From the NCBI GenBank assembly GCA_022385755.1, contig MU278365.1, positions 1-64,000 on the forward strand: a stretch of 64,000 bases of DNA, read 5' to 3'. The position numbers and the translations under genes are program-made. Each line of letters starts with the position of its first letter. Position 1 is the stretch's first letter. This stretch comes from Trametopsis cervina. Taxonomy: Eukaryota > Basidiomycota > Agaricomycetes > Polyporales > Irpicaceae. The notes below the pieces were generated by a model. The model saw only the letters and a list, made by a program, of their open reading frames with translations. It did not search any database and was not told the DNA's origin. Shown one piece after another: positions 21,909-33,496 of this stretch.

Positions 21909-23518
21909 TGTCGATCTAGGGGAGAGTTGTGGCTTAGCGGCGAGCTCGAGGGAATGTAGGAAGACGAATCGAGATATATGGACAGAGCAGTCACTGACAT
22001 CCTTTTATGCATCTTTCCATCATGGCCACGGAAGCAAGTGGCCATCGCAGCTTGGCCAGAGGAAAAAGAGAGCGCTTGTCGACTGTTGCTCGGGCTGCCC
22101 GCAAACAGAGGTTGTGGCCATCGCAAGCAGGCCCTATATCAGAGGATACATACCGAGCACCTCCGGCATGGTATAAGCACTTCGACATAGATCGCTTACC
22201 TTGATAAATGATAACTAGTGCGCTTATCCCCACGCAGGCCAGCGCCCGCTGCGAACTGCACGCCATTTCCTTTTGACTCCGTGAAGTGGGAGACAGATCA
22301 AGTTAGGAATAATGCAGATACTAGCAAGGCATAGTAACTGCCGTCTCTGATGATGAATAGACTTATCACCTGTAACGAGCGGTTAAAACTCATCCAGGCG
22401 TCGATCGACTATTGCACATACCATCAATAAAAATGTCCCGTGTCGGACTCGGCCATTGAACGTCATACTGTCAAGCTCCTTCATCAGCCTCACCTAGCAC
22501 CACGGCCGCGTCCGTCACCTTCAACGCTATAACCAACATGTCGCTCTTGTTGTCCCATACCAACTAAAATGCGATCGACATCCTCCAAAAATACAACGCA
22601 GCGCGCACCTATGACTCGTGTCGTGAGTTGTGGTTGGAAACCAACAACCTGACAAATTGAGGGACACGAGTGAGCCTTCGCATGCCCCCTTAAGGTCGAA
22701 GTCGTCCTCGCGTGCAAGACTCAGGACGTCGCCCTCCTCGTCCTCGTTCACCTCCAGTAGGTTGCATAAAGACGCCGTAATTCTGTAGGAGTGTATACAT
22801 CCATAATTTGTACGACTGTAAGCCATGTGGAGACATCCTCAGTCCCTAGTGCAGGCTGTGTGACTTATCTGTTCAGCTAGCTCATGTGAGGGCGCTGCCG
22901 TGCGATTGTGGTCCTCAGAAGTTTAGTGCTCCTATAGTCGGTGTCCGTGATGGGCCTTGCTAACTTGTTCCTTTTCACGTATTCAACGAAACTACGAGGA
23001 CCGGTTTCATTATGGTGTACGACGAACAATGCAACGCCAGGACGCCTAGTGTGCGCCTTGTGTGCTGACTAATCGCTATATGTCCCAACATTGATGGGAC
23101 TTGCGGCGTCGATGGATTGTCGATATAGTAACGTAAGGCAAAGTTAATCGCAGGCAGCCTGCGAGAGAGAGGCGGTCCCGAGCTTCATCGTTTCAAGACT
23201 CCTGGAATGACGCAGAACTTGGTCGCTGATGCTTAATCTGTCATACATATACGTGTTCCACGTGTATAGGGAGAGAAAAACAGTATATTGTGGATAGGCC
23301 ATCAGTCGCTGTGGCCAAGGCTGAGGAGGTGGAAAGAAAGTACGGGGTTCAGCGAGTGCTTCTGTAGCTCTCGTGCCGTCGCAGTAACGCATACAATAAG
23401 GTATACTGGGTTTCCTATGAACACATCTTACTATTATAAAACCTCTGAGTTTCCGAGATAAGCACTTGCATCCAGAAGAGGCTATCCCACGATCAGCACT
23501 CAATCTGCCAATTGAACG
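21909..23518. other. Intergenic between F-box genes C and D, with ferredoxin pseudogene
   Basis: The left part is the promoter of F-box C. 22349-22890 is the ferredoxin pseudogene. 23040-23095 repeats 20395-20445. No intact gene is seen in the remainder. Confidence 0.5.
22349..22890 (-). pseudogene. YAH1-type ferredoxin pseudogene
   Basis: Aligns with exons 2-5 of the intact ferredoxin gene at 25254-26065. Exon 3 still reads DVLSLAREDD and LKGACEGS, where the intact gene has DILSLAHEYD and LEGACEGS. The exon 5 remnant with its acceptor (22349-22372) is clear. The CSTC part of the iron-sulphur ligand set is lost in a shifted sequence, the exon 4 region no longer reads through, and exon 1 is not recognisable. 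It therefore cannot bind a 2Fe-2S cluster. It sits 3' of F-box D and 5' of F-box C, in the same position as YAH1 relative to F-box D. Confidence 0.8.
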
Positions 23519-24852
23519 TCATCCAGAAAGCGCGTTCAGGCTAGGCGTCAAGGGCAACCCAAAGGCCTCTTGTCGCGCGCGTACATCCTTTGCCTGATGC
23601 GCCGCCTGACCTGCGCGGTATTGAGCTCCATCGTCGAGCAGCTCTACGCTCTCGAGATTCTCGAACCGGTCATACACTTCCCTCAACTTGGCCCAGCCCT
23701 CGTCCTCGACGCACATCCACAGATGGGCGCTGTGCGGGCAGGGTACGTTTTGCGCACTAGCGAGCTCGAGCGTGAGGCTGCGCAGCTTTCCGCGCGGGAG
23801 ACACCCAATGAGGTCCATCATCATGCGGAATATCGTTTGGTCGCCCTGGGTGTTTTCCTGACATGCACACGACATGCACAGGCTGAGGTGAAGGTGCGCG
23901 AGCTCGGTGCACAATTCAAAGCTGTGCTTCAACGCAATGATGACGTCCGGCAGCGAACCTGAAAGATGAAATGGGATGCATCAGTGGCGGGATTGCGGGC
24001 CAGGAGCGGACAGGAGTGCATACCGTCGGGCTCGTAGTTACCGCGTCCATTCATGGGAAGTAAACACAGGTCAAGAGACAGCCGCGTGACGTCACGACCT
24101 GTCTGGGAGAGAAACGTGGCTACGGAACGTAGCTGGCCTTGTTTGATGCACACAAACGCACAGGAATGAATGGGCCCTAGGATGGGGTTGACAAGCATCT
24201 GCAGAAGCGAGCTGTAAGGATACTCTGTGGAGAGCCGCACGTGCCCGATGTGAGACGTTGAAGCAGCATGGAGCCGATGCGAATCTTTGCACTCAAGAGC
24301 CCCGTACTGATTATCGCTGGCGGGCCACAACAAGACGTCACTGAGCTCGAGACTTTGGATCTGCGAGAACAGAGAGAGCATGTGCAAAAAGTCTTCTGCT
24401 GAAACTTGTACGGTCCGCAAGAGTAGGGTCCTGATCCTCGCCCAAAGCCCACACTCGAGTGGCTCACCCATGCGCAGCTCAACGTTCATACGACTCACAA
24501 CGAGGCTCTGCAGCTTATGCAGGTGGTTCAGGATGTCCTTGAGCAGCGAGATGGAGAGCACCGTCGGGTCCAAGCAGTGGTCCCACTTATGAACGTTGCC
24601 AAGAAGCCTCAACTCCTGGACGTGGTCATGGATGCGAGGATGAATGTGGAGGAATTCGCGGAAGTCTTGCACGGTGTTCCCATAATATTTGCACTTTACG
24701 TGTACTGTGCGAAAAAGATGGGGGCGGGCGATCTCCTGCAGGCGGTGCGAGACCAGTGAAACAGCCAGGAGGGTGTCTTGTCTTTGAGTAGGATCCGACT
24801 CGACCAGGAACGATATGATGATCCCAAGCAGCTCGGTCGGGAGGCGTTGCAT
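23519..24852 (-). CDS. F-box protein D
   Basis: Exons (minus) 24852-24024 and 23958-23519, 422 residues; a 65-nt phase-1 intron in the same place as in A, B and C. The start is the ATG at 24852 (MQRLPTELLGIIISFLVES). The F-box-like domain is followed by a Leu-rich region and a C-terminal module with EGWAKLREVYDRFENLESVE and RARQEAFGLPL. It pairs with gene C. Predicted SCF ubiquitin ligase adaptor with unknown substrate. The 401 bp upstream, up to the YAH1 stop, should hold its promoter and shows nothing else. Confidence 0.85.
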
Positions 24853-25253
24853 GGCAGAGCGGCTGTTACTACACAGTGAGTGCAAGAAATATACGGGGCA
24901 AGGAGTTGAGTAATTGAGGGGACGACCGATGCCCTCTTTTATGCGTCGTTTATCATGGCCACATCAGCTTGGCCAGGGGCCGCCCGCTGCTTGCCCGGGC
25001 CCCAGCCGTGACCAACACGATGGGCCAGGATGTCGGAGGATGCAAAAAAAAAGAGAACGAGCATCCTAGCCACGGCTTCAGCTTTAAACAAGGATTCAAT
25101 CCGCTGGCTTCGCAATTGGTAAGATAGAGGGCTTATCGTCGCGCGGCCCAGCATTCGCGAGACGCTGCCCACCGACTACATTCCTGAGAATTGGGAGACC
25201 GTTCGAATTAATGATAGCGTAAATACTAGTGAATGCACAGAGTTGCTCGGTCC

Positions 25254-26065
<812 letters not shown>

Positions 26066-26270
26066 CTTAGAGGTGTCGGGTTATGAGTTGAACGAACAGG
26101 AGGTCTTCAGTCGAGGTCTTCAGTCGCTGGTCAGCAAAGCCTTTGGCCGCGCTCGTATTTCCGTCGGCTTTCGGCACTGTGCCATCACGTGCACCGTGCA
26201 AGCCACGTGAGCCGTGTCTGACATTTAGGACGCGTCGTGACTCCCCTTCGGCTTTTCGTCCGTGCACACT
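26066..26270. promoter_or_regulatory. Shared promoter region of YAH1 and HIS2
   Basis: 205 bp between the divergent ATGs of YAH1 (26065, minus) and HIS2 (26271, plus). It contains a direct repeat of GTCTTCAGTCG at about 26102 and 26115. No TATA box is evident. Confidence 0.5.
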
Positions 26271-27325
26271 ATGCCACACAGCCATCATTCGCATTCGGGT
26301 CAGTTCTGCAAACATGCCAAGGGCACCCTGGAAGAGGTCGTACAGGAAGCTATCAAACAGGGCTTCGAGAGCTATGGGCTCACAGAACATGTCCCCCGTT
26401 ATCGAGTTGTGGATCTCTACCCAGAGGAGGTGCGTGTTCACACGTGTTGATGCTACGATGTTGTGTTCATCGTCTGTAACAAGGAAGGCCTTCAACTGCA
26501 CGAGTTAGAACACTCCTTCAATACGTTCCTCACAGAAGCCCACCGTCTCAAGACAAAATATGTCGACCAGATAAATCTACTCGTCGGGCTGGAGACGGAG
26601 TACATCTCGACACTAGACCTGGACAGAATGGAAATGATCCTGTCCCAGAACGAGGGACGCATTGAGTATGTCGTAGGCTCGGTCCACCACGTGAACGAGT
26701 TACCCATCGACTTTGACGAAGCGACGTACGAACAGGCCCTTGCCAGTTTCGCAACCTCCGACGTGTCGTCAGAACACGAGCAAATGGACGCGTATCTGTC
26801 ATCTTACTTCGATGCTCAGTACCGGATGATGAACCGGATTAAGCCAGAAGTCATCGGCCACATCGACTTGTGTCGGCTTTACCGACCGTCCCTGCGATTC
26901 GCTGATTACCCGGCTGCGTATGAGAGGCTTCGACGTAACGTTCAATTCGCAGTCGAATACGGGGCTGTATTTGAGCTTAATGCAGCCGCATTCCGGAAGG
27001 GATGGTCTGAGGCGTATCCCGGTGAGGACGTGATCAAGGTCGGTCGATGAGCAGAGCTTGTCAGAGCATACTCGCTGAATGTCATGTGGTAATCTAGATC
27101 ATCCGGGACTACGGTGGTCGGTTCGTTCTTTCGGACGATAGCCATGGTCCTCATGCGGTAGGCTTGAACTACACTCGCCTCGCCGAATATGTACGCCGAG
27201 TTGGGATTGAAGAGTTGTGGCTGATCGAACAGGCGAACTCTCTGAACCCGTCTGGCCGACTATCCAGATGTAAGAAGCTGGAAGGCAGTTGGTGGGAACA
27301 TAGGTTCTGGCGTAATCAACACTAA
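26271..27325 (+). CDS. HIS2: Histidinol-phosphatase, PHP family
   Basis: Exons 26271-26429, 26484-27038, 27098-27325; 313 residues; introns 54 and 59 nt, both phase 0. The second donor is GTCGGT, weaker than most here. The start ATG at 26271 gives MPHSHHSHSGQFCKHAKG, the metal-binding opening of PHP-type histidinol-phosphatases. Other PHP motifs are GLTEHVPRY, LVGLETEYI, GSVHHVNE, IGHIDLCR and FVLSDDSHGPH, supplying His, Asp and Glu ligands for the metal centre. It removes phosphate from L-histidinol phosphate, the penultimate stage of histidine synthesis, in the cytosol. Length and order fit fungal HIS2. Complete and apparently functional. Confidence 0.95.
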
Positions 27326-27608
27326 ATGTAAGTTTATTGCCGTATGATTACTTGGCCTAACGTTTACGGATTGCAGACTTTTAGAAAATTTAATTGCGAA
27401 CCAATTTCGGGGATGCGCCCCACAGCTGTGTCTTCGATGTACTTCGGTTTTAGGCTGCCGTTATATCTCTAATGGATCTCTGATCGGGCGACCAAACAGT
27501 AGATATGAATCAATACACTTTGTGATCAAAACAATTGGGAAGCTACAAGCACAAGAACGACAACTTCGCATAAGCATACCTCTGGAAATCATGATTGCCC
27601 CAATCACA

Positions 27609-28362
27609 TCACATCCAGTTCGACTCTGGGATAGTCACTTCAAATCCGACGTCTCTCCACAAGTGTGCTTGTGCGGGCCGGAGTGTCTCTAGATACCTGG
27701 CGAGCCTTTCTCGCCCGGCATCTACAAACTCCCGCGGCAACCAGCCCACCACATCCTCCAACCGCGCGCCCCTCGTCACACAAATCCTCAGGAGTTGTGT
27801 GATGTCGCGGACATCCACGTACTGCTTGGCCTGCATATCAGAACGACTCGACTCGCGATGGTCCGACCATCCTTGGAGCTTCAACAATAGCAGGGGGATG
27901 AGCGGCATAAGAGGCAGCTCGTTTATCGTGATAATATTAGCGGTGGGGATGTGCGGGATATTGAGAACGCCTGGGATCAGGATGTCGACTTTGCATGAGC
28001 GACGTGAGTGGACCAGATTTCCTTTCAGCCTCGCCCACAGCACTTTGTATGTGGCGCCGATCTGCCGTGATGCGACAAGATAAAAAGTGCTAGGCTCTAC
28101 TCTCGTAAGGAAGAGCTTGAGATCCTCTGTTGTGTAGGCCGATGTGAGTACGACTATATCAGCGTCCTTCAGAATATGTATTCAGTATAAGGGAGGGACC
28201 TTGTACGAGGCAACATACGTTCGGGGTTCTGCTGTTCCCGTACAGGCGACATGCCGCACCGCCAAAAAGACAAGTTGACAGACCCTGCGATTTGAAGGCC
28301 CGCACAGCGAGCAGAGCTACGGCCTGTACTTCTTCGTCCGTCGGATCGCGGCTGTAGCTCAT
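27609..28362 (-). CDS. Nucleotidyltransferase-like protein of a basidiomycete family
   Basis: Exons (minus) 28362-28219 and 28166-27609; 233 residues; a 52-nt phase-0 intron. The start is the ATG at 28362, MSYSRDPTDEEVQ. The N-terminal part has LFGGAACRLYGNSRTPN followed after the splice by DADIVVLTS, a pattern like the GG-x(8-12)-DxD core of DNA polymerase beta-type nucleotidyltransferases. Later motifs are KVDILIPGVLNIP and PLLLLKLQGWSDH. This arrangement is common in agaricomycete predicted proteins of unknown substrate. It could add a nucleotide to a small molecule, RNA or protein, but that is inference. Confidence 0.7.
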
Positions 28363-28722
28363 GATACGCGTACGCAGCACTTGAGATTGGTCGCAGAGAA
28401 CGGCTAGGAAGCGCACAGATATTTGCCCCCTTTTATGCGAACGAGGCGTGCGAATGATATCTTTCGCTTTGGAACTTGTAAGCCTCCTACCGCCATTCCT
28501 GTACTGTATGTGTTGTGACTGCGCAGATAGCCCTCGTCGCGAGGCAGCAACGTGGCGGTCGAACGCCGTAAGTCGATCGACTACGCACGTACCATTGTTC
28601 ACAGCTATCGGCCCAACCGCAGTCTTCTTCGCGGATATGGCAAGATGAATGTTACATAGTCCATACTAGCCGTGACTTCTCTTCGAGTAATACCTATAGT
28701 ACAATTACTAGCAAGCGACTAC
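28363..28722. other. Intergenic, nucleotidyltransferase-like gene to cupin gene
   Basis: 360 bp without a supported gene. Both neighbours are on the minus strand, so this holds the promoter of the nucleotidyltransferase-like gene and the cupin 3' UTR. Confidence 0.4.
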
Positions 28723-29256
28723 TCACACACGTGTAGCGTATGTTACGTTAGCCTCATCCGCGTACCAGCGAGGACCTCCCTTCCTATCGATGAGTAGCTT
28801 CTTTCCGGCCAGAGGGTAGGTGCAGACATCCATAGCCTCTCGCGTACCACTGCACAAAAACGTCACCTCTTCGTCTCCGGTACTAATGACATGGCCGTGG
28901 CCAGAACCCGCAGGCCAGGCGACAAAGTCTCCCTTACGGATCGTCTCTTCTCTCGTGTCCTTCTCTCCCTTGGGTAGAGTGACGAGAGTGGCGCCCGCCT
29001 CGCCAGACTCAAGGACGTAGATCCACTCGTCATCACTGCTGTGCCAGTGCAAGGTGCTGCTCCTCGAATGCGGGGGGATGCGCACCAAATGCACTCCGAG
29101 TTTGGTGAGACCGCAGATATCTCCTAAGTTAACCGTCTTCCGGACTGCTGTGGGGTCAAGATTATGAACCCTCTCGTTGAAGTCTTCATCCTTGAACTGT
29201 GCCGTCTCCAGTTTGTACGGTTTATCGGGAGATGATGGAGATGGTTTCAACGGCAT
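28723..29256 (-). CDS. Cupin-domain protein
   Basis: A single exon, 177 residues, ATG at 29256. The cupin core has HWHSSDDEWIYVLESG (metal-binding His-His-Glu pattern) and the second motif GDFVAWPAGSGHGHVI with the later His. The fold binds a metal ion and usually a small acid or sugar. The size fits a single-domain cupin. No signal peptide is seen, so a cytosolic protein is likely. The exact reaction is unknown; isomerase, dioxygenase or binding roles are all possible. Near neighbours include an oxidoreductase and a transporter on the other side of a 1.4-kb gap. Confidence 0.8.
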   Translation of the reverse strand: MPLKPSPSSPDKPYKLETAQFKDEDFNERVHNLDPTAVRKTVNLGDICGLTKLGVHLVRIPPHSRSSTLHWHSSDDEWIYVLESGEAGATLVTLPKGEKDTREETIRKGDFVAWPAGSGHGHVISTGDEEVTFLCSGTREAMDVCTYPLAGKKLLIDRKGGPRWYADEANVTYATRV

Positions 29257-30682
29257 GTTGGAAGCTGTGAGAGGGTTTGGGTCAGTACGTAGGTAATACA
29301 GTGGACAGGCGACCTACTCTGCGATCACAGGGGGATGTGAGATGGCTGATTCCCCACACCCCCAAAATACGGTGTCAATATATATAGTCTATCAAGCGGG
29401 TGGAGTCATTCCTGAAAACAAGATCAATGTGCATCGACACAAGACTAGAACCAGACCGCCGCAGCCCTACATACATCATAGATGTGAGATCTCGAGAAAG
29501 AATCAAGAGTACATGTAGCCTCTGCGTGACCGTTCAGTCGCCGTACTGAACGGCAACTAGTAACGTGACATTATGGGTACTGGATCACGTGCCGGAGCCC
29601 TGGTCAACCTTCGAGAATGGGATATCGAGAACAAGCATCTCTTCGTAAGCTGGAGTTGAACACACTCCCGAGACCCTTCAAGCCCTGCGTCTCAGACTTC
29701 ACTTCATGGGCTAGGAGCCGAAGCGCTATTATCCGTGCCCGCAACCTCTGCAGGACAATAAACTCACCGGAAGACGTAGATGGTCTTTACGTCGAGGAAA
29801 ACACTCTGCCCCTTTGTTCTTGACTGTGGGAGTGTTGCCTGCGCTCCGTCCTGCCAGCAAAGAATGCTGAACGTACGTCATACCTCCCTGCGACTTGTGT
29901 ATGTACTGAGCAAATTATACCTTCGTCGCAGCGCTCTGTAACCTATAGCACCTTCTGATCTCTCGGGTCTTCGAGATGTAGGTCACGCAAGACAAGTATC
30001 CTCCGACCAGGGATATTCGGAAACTTTTACACGTCGTTCAACGGCGCATGGGAGCTAAAGCGTTTGTCCTTCAACTCTTCATTCGCGGGTTTTCTGGCTG
30101 TGTGCTTGAAATAATGAGGTAGAACATGAACGATGGGGAACACGGACGTCACTTTGATACGCTCTATATCTGTAATGGTCCGTATATCTCTACTGTGCTC
30201 TAAGTATCTACTCATGAGTTGAGACGTCTAGATTCTATCTGATGACTAGTCATAGACTGTATCTGCACCGATGGTCATACATGAGAAAAATTGATGTTCT
30301 TTGTTTCTAATTCCAGATTCGAATTCACCATTCCTGTCAGCTCCCAACTGACCAGTCCCTAATTGTTATACGTATAGCCTGCTAGAGCCGCTGTATAACA
30401 TTTACAGGGAAACCTGCTCATTCCCTAAATTTGTTTGTTGCGCCTCTGTGTGTGCATCGGACTCTCGTTTTCGAACGAAGCAGGAAATTTCCCGGAATAT
30501 AGCCAGGTGCCCGTACTCACGCTCGGATCAAGACATAAGTTGAATGTCCACTTCTCTCTCGCCACTGATGTCCATATCCCTCCCCTCCGAGAAGCTCTCG
30601 TTACAGTGAGTAAAACCTTTCATTTGTGTAACACCCCGTCTAATCTATTTCTACAGTACGCCGTTCTCCCACCCAGAATCTC
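29257..30682. other. Intergenic, 1.4 kb, no gene supported
   Basis: Between the cupin start and the 3' end of the Gfo/Idh gene. A 68-codon frame begins with an ATG at 29617 but has no recognisable content or splice context. Contains the cupin promoter side near 29280-29400, with a TATA-like tatatatag at 29379-29387. Confidence 0.4.
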
Positions 30683-32437
30683 TCACAACGGGAAAGCCAG
30701 ATCTTTAACATGTAAAAACTTCTCCGTTTTGAAGCTCTCGTTCGCCAGCAACCCGATCGCCAACGCCATAGCGCCGTCCTTCTCTGTCGCACTCTGATGT
30801 GAAGCATCGCCCGTGTCGACGACCTCTCCCGGCAAGGGACCGAACAACACGCTGAGCATGCGTGTATCTCCTCCTCCGTGATCGCCGTGTTCCATCTTTA
30901 CCGGGAGGAACTCAGGCTTCTGCCACAGCTTGTGCACCTTGATTGTAGCCTCTCCGGGGTTGGGAAGGGCAGCTTTACCATGGATCTGGCCGCCTGTCGT
31001 TTGTGGTCCGTCGACTTCGCGGTACTGAGACTCGACTACTTCCAGTTCGAGGCGGCCTTGATCGCCATTGAACACGACGTGGTAGCCCTACATCCGGTCA
31101 GTGTCTGATTTCCGAAACATATATGTACAACTTACCTCCCACGGCGAGTACGCAGTCTGGATGGAATAGACTAAGTATGGGTAGAATTCGACCGAGATAT
31201 TATACGCACCAGGTGGTATGTCATTGTGGCGCCGTTCGCATATCGGACAAGTAGACCCATATCATCCTCGATGGTAACCCCAGGCGCGAAAACCTACGAA
31301 GAGCTCCCGTGAGTGCATGATCTTCAGTAGACTGAACAAACACTAACATTCTGATCACGGTAGTACCCATCCTCCTTCTCGGCGTCGGCGTATATGCCCT
31401 TCAGTGTCTCATCGCCATCAAGGTCAATCGCGAATGGATCGCCCACAGCAGCTTCAGATCCCCGAGCGCGGTCATATGGCTTCGCCCAGCCATGGCGTTT
31501 ACCATTAACATCACCATAGAAACCCAACTTGCCCATCCCGGCTACGACCTCAGGCGTAGAGTCCAGCCACCAGTTGACCAAATCGAAGTGGTGACCGGAC
31601 TTGTGCACCATAAGTCCGCCGGAGTTGGCCTTCTGACGATGCCAGCGACGGAAGTAGTCTGGGGGAATAGGTAAGACATGCGCTGAATTGGGGGAAATAG
31701 TTCAAGGCTTACCAGCTCCATGTACAGTGTCAAGCATCCACTCGAAGTGCACGGAAATGACTGGTAAAGGCAAATATCAGGACGCTAGCAATATCTCCAA
31801 GACCATACAGTACGGCTTACCATTTCCTATCGCCCCACTAGCGAGTGTCCTCTTGACGGCCTCATGGACAGGGTTGTAGCTTTAAACAACTGCCTTGAGC
31901 CAGAGTCAAACCTCTCAGCGAACGGACACATACCGGTAGTTGAATGTAACAGTAACATGATTGCCTGTGCGCTGCACAGTCTCCAGGATTCGTCGGCATT
32001 TTTCTATGTCAGTTGTCATAGGCTTCTCGGTAAGCACACGAACTAAATAGGTATGTTAGTGACGCTATATTGCACAGCTATCATGCCAACTCACCTCCAG
32101 CTTCGAGAGCAGGGACAATGTACAAGTCGTGCAAAGCATCAATACAAGTGACAACAACGACTTCAACCTTCTCCTTCTTCAACATTTCCTTGTAGGCTTC
32201 AGGCTTGTAGATAGGGACGGTCGGAGCTCCAAGCTCCTTCAGGAGATTGTTGTAGTACTCTGCACGAACCGCGTTCGGTTCCAAGATGGCGACAACTTGG
32301 CTGCTGGGACGCTCGACGATACCGCGAACGAACATCGACGCGCGACTGCCCGTTCCGACGATGGCAACGCGACCGCCAAGATGTTTCGCTGCTGTAGACA
32401 TGTTTGAGGGTGAGAGTCTTGTCGAAGATGCGTTCAT
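30683..32437 (-). CDS. Gfo/Idh/MocA-family NAD(P)-dependent oxidoreductase
   Basis: Eight exons (minus): 32437-32095, 32042-31934, 31879-31821, 31760-31713, 31658-31348, 31293-31210, 31156-31136, 31087-30683; 459 residues; introns 48-60 nt. A second in-frame Met lies 12 residues on. The Rossmann motif is RVAIVGTGSRASMFVRG. The family signature EKPMTTD (Lys for catalysis) and KSGHHFDLVNWW follow, with MTYHL, TAYSPWE and GYHVVFNG in the C-terminal sheet domain, each spliced across a small exon.

These enzymes oxidise or reduce sugars, inositols or related polyols. The substrate is not readable from sequence. It is divergent from an MFS transporter across 1.06 kb, which suggests but does not prove linked function. 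Confidence 0.88.
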
Positions 32438-33496
32438 CGACTCCCAGAGCCCAACTCAGTTATACTCGTTAGCAGGATTAACGGAACTGGCCCGCGCGGG
32501 GCGGACGGCCCGGCAGTACACAGTGTCGTTATCTGACTCCTGCTCGACCTAGCGGCATCTACCCTCTAAACATCTTATCCGTCGGCATTCGTATGCGGGG
32601 CAAGCGGGGTTCAACACTGCTGTACCTGGTTTCGTCGGATTTGTCTGGATCTGCCATAGTCAATCACAGTCCTCGATCGGAGTCGGACCCATGGTTTGCG
32701 CCACCGAGCCTGCCAAGCCCGGCGAGTGGCGGCGAGTACGTTCGACTTGTGGCTTGAATCGCGTATCCACACCCTCGGGAATATACCAGCTGTTTAACAC
32801 GCGTGACTATGGGCCAACTGCGTTCAAATCGGAGGATTGGCATACCAGAGCAGAGACACTGCAGAGACGCGTTCCCGGCGCAACCGGCTATCCAATCACG
32901 TACGTCACGACTAGGGATCGTACCTGCTGACCTTCGGTACTCATTCGGTGTGCTAAACTGGCCTGTGCTAACATACACGCCCGAACTCAAGTTTCATATG
33001 TTCGTGGCTCAATGGTCCCGCCATCGTTGATGCCGACCCGCCCGTCTGGCAAGGAAGGCGAGGCGTCCAAGTGCCGAAACTCATCAAACTAATGCAATCA
33101 CTATGCCGCAGCTGCAGTAAAGGACTCTGCTCGTTTGAAAAGCCTGTGGGAAGCCGCTTCCGCATCGACCATGGAGCTTCTACTGTTTTCAAAGCGACTT
33201 GGCAGGTTTCGACGGCTATCCCATACTCCGCCGTCGTTTCAGAAGCCAAGAATCTGCCCGTAAAGGGGCAGCTCACGATACCAATGAATAAACCAGGAAC
33301 AAAGTGGTCAACTGCCTCCAACTTCTGTTCGTTCACCGGACCGCCTCTTCTAGTTCCAAACGAGCGGCCCGGCCCCACACATCTGCGCCCTATTCAGTTA
33401 CGCCACGCCACGCACAGCCGACCATAAAAGCATATTGTTTGAGCAGTTGGCAACTTCGTGGTGTGCTGCCAACATCTCGCAGTTACTCTTCGCAAG
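32438..33496. other. Divergent intergenic region, Gfo/Idh gene to MFS gene
   Basis: 1,059 bp with several short frames on both strands but none with recognisable motifs or a convincing exon series. It contains both promoters. No TATA box or clear repeat was found. Confidence 0.4.

Noticed and set aside
32664..33378. Several 75-136-codon frames on both strands between the oxidoreductase and MFS genes
   Set aside because: Overlapping, mostly without ATG starts or motifs, and typical of random frames in GC-balanced DNA.
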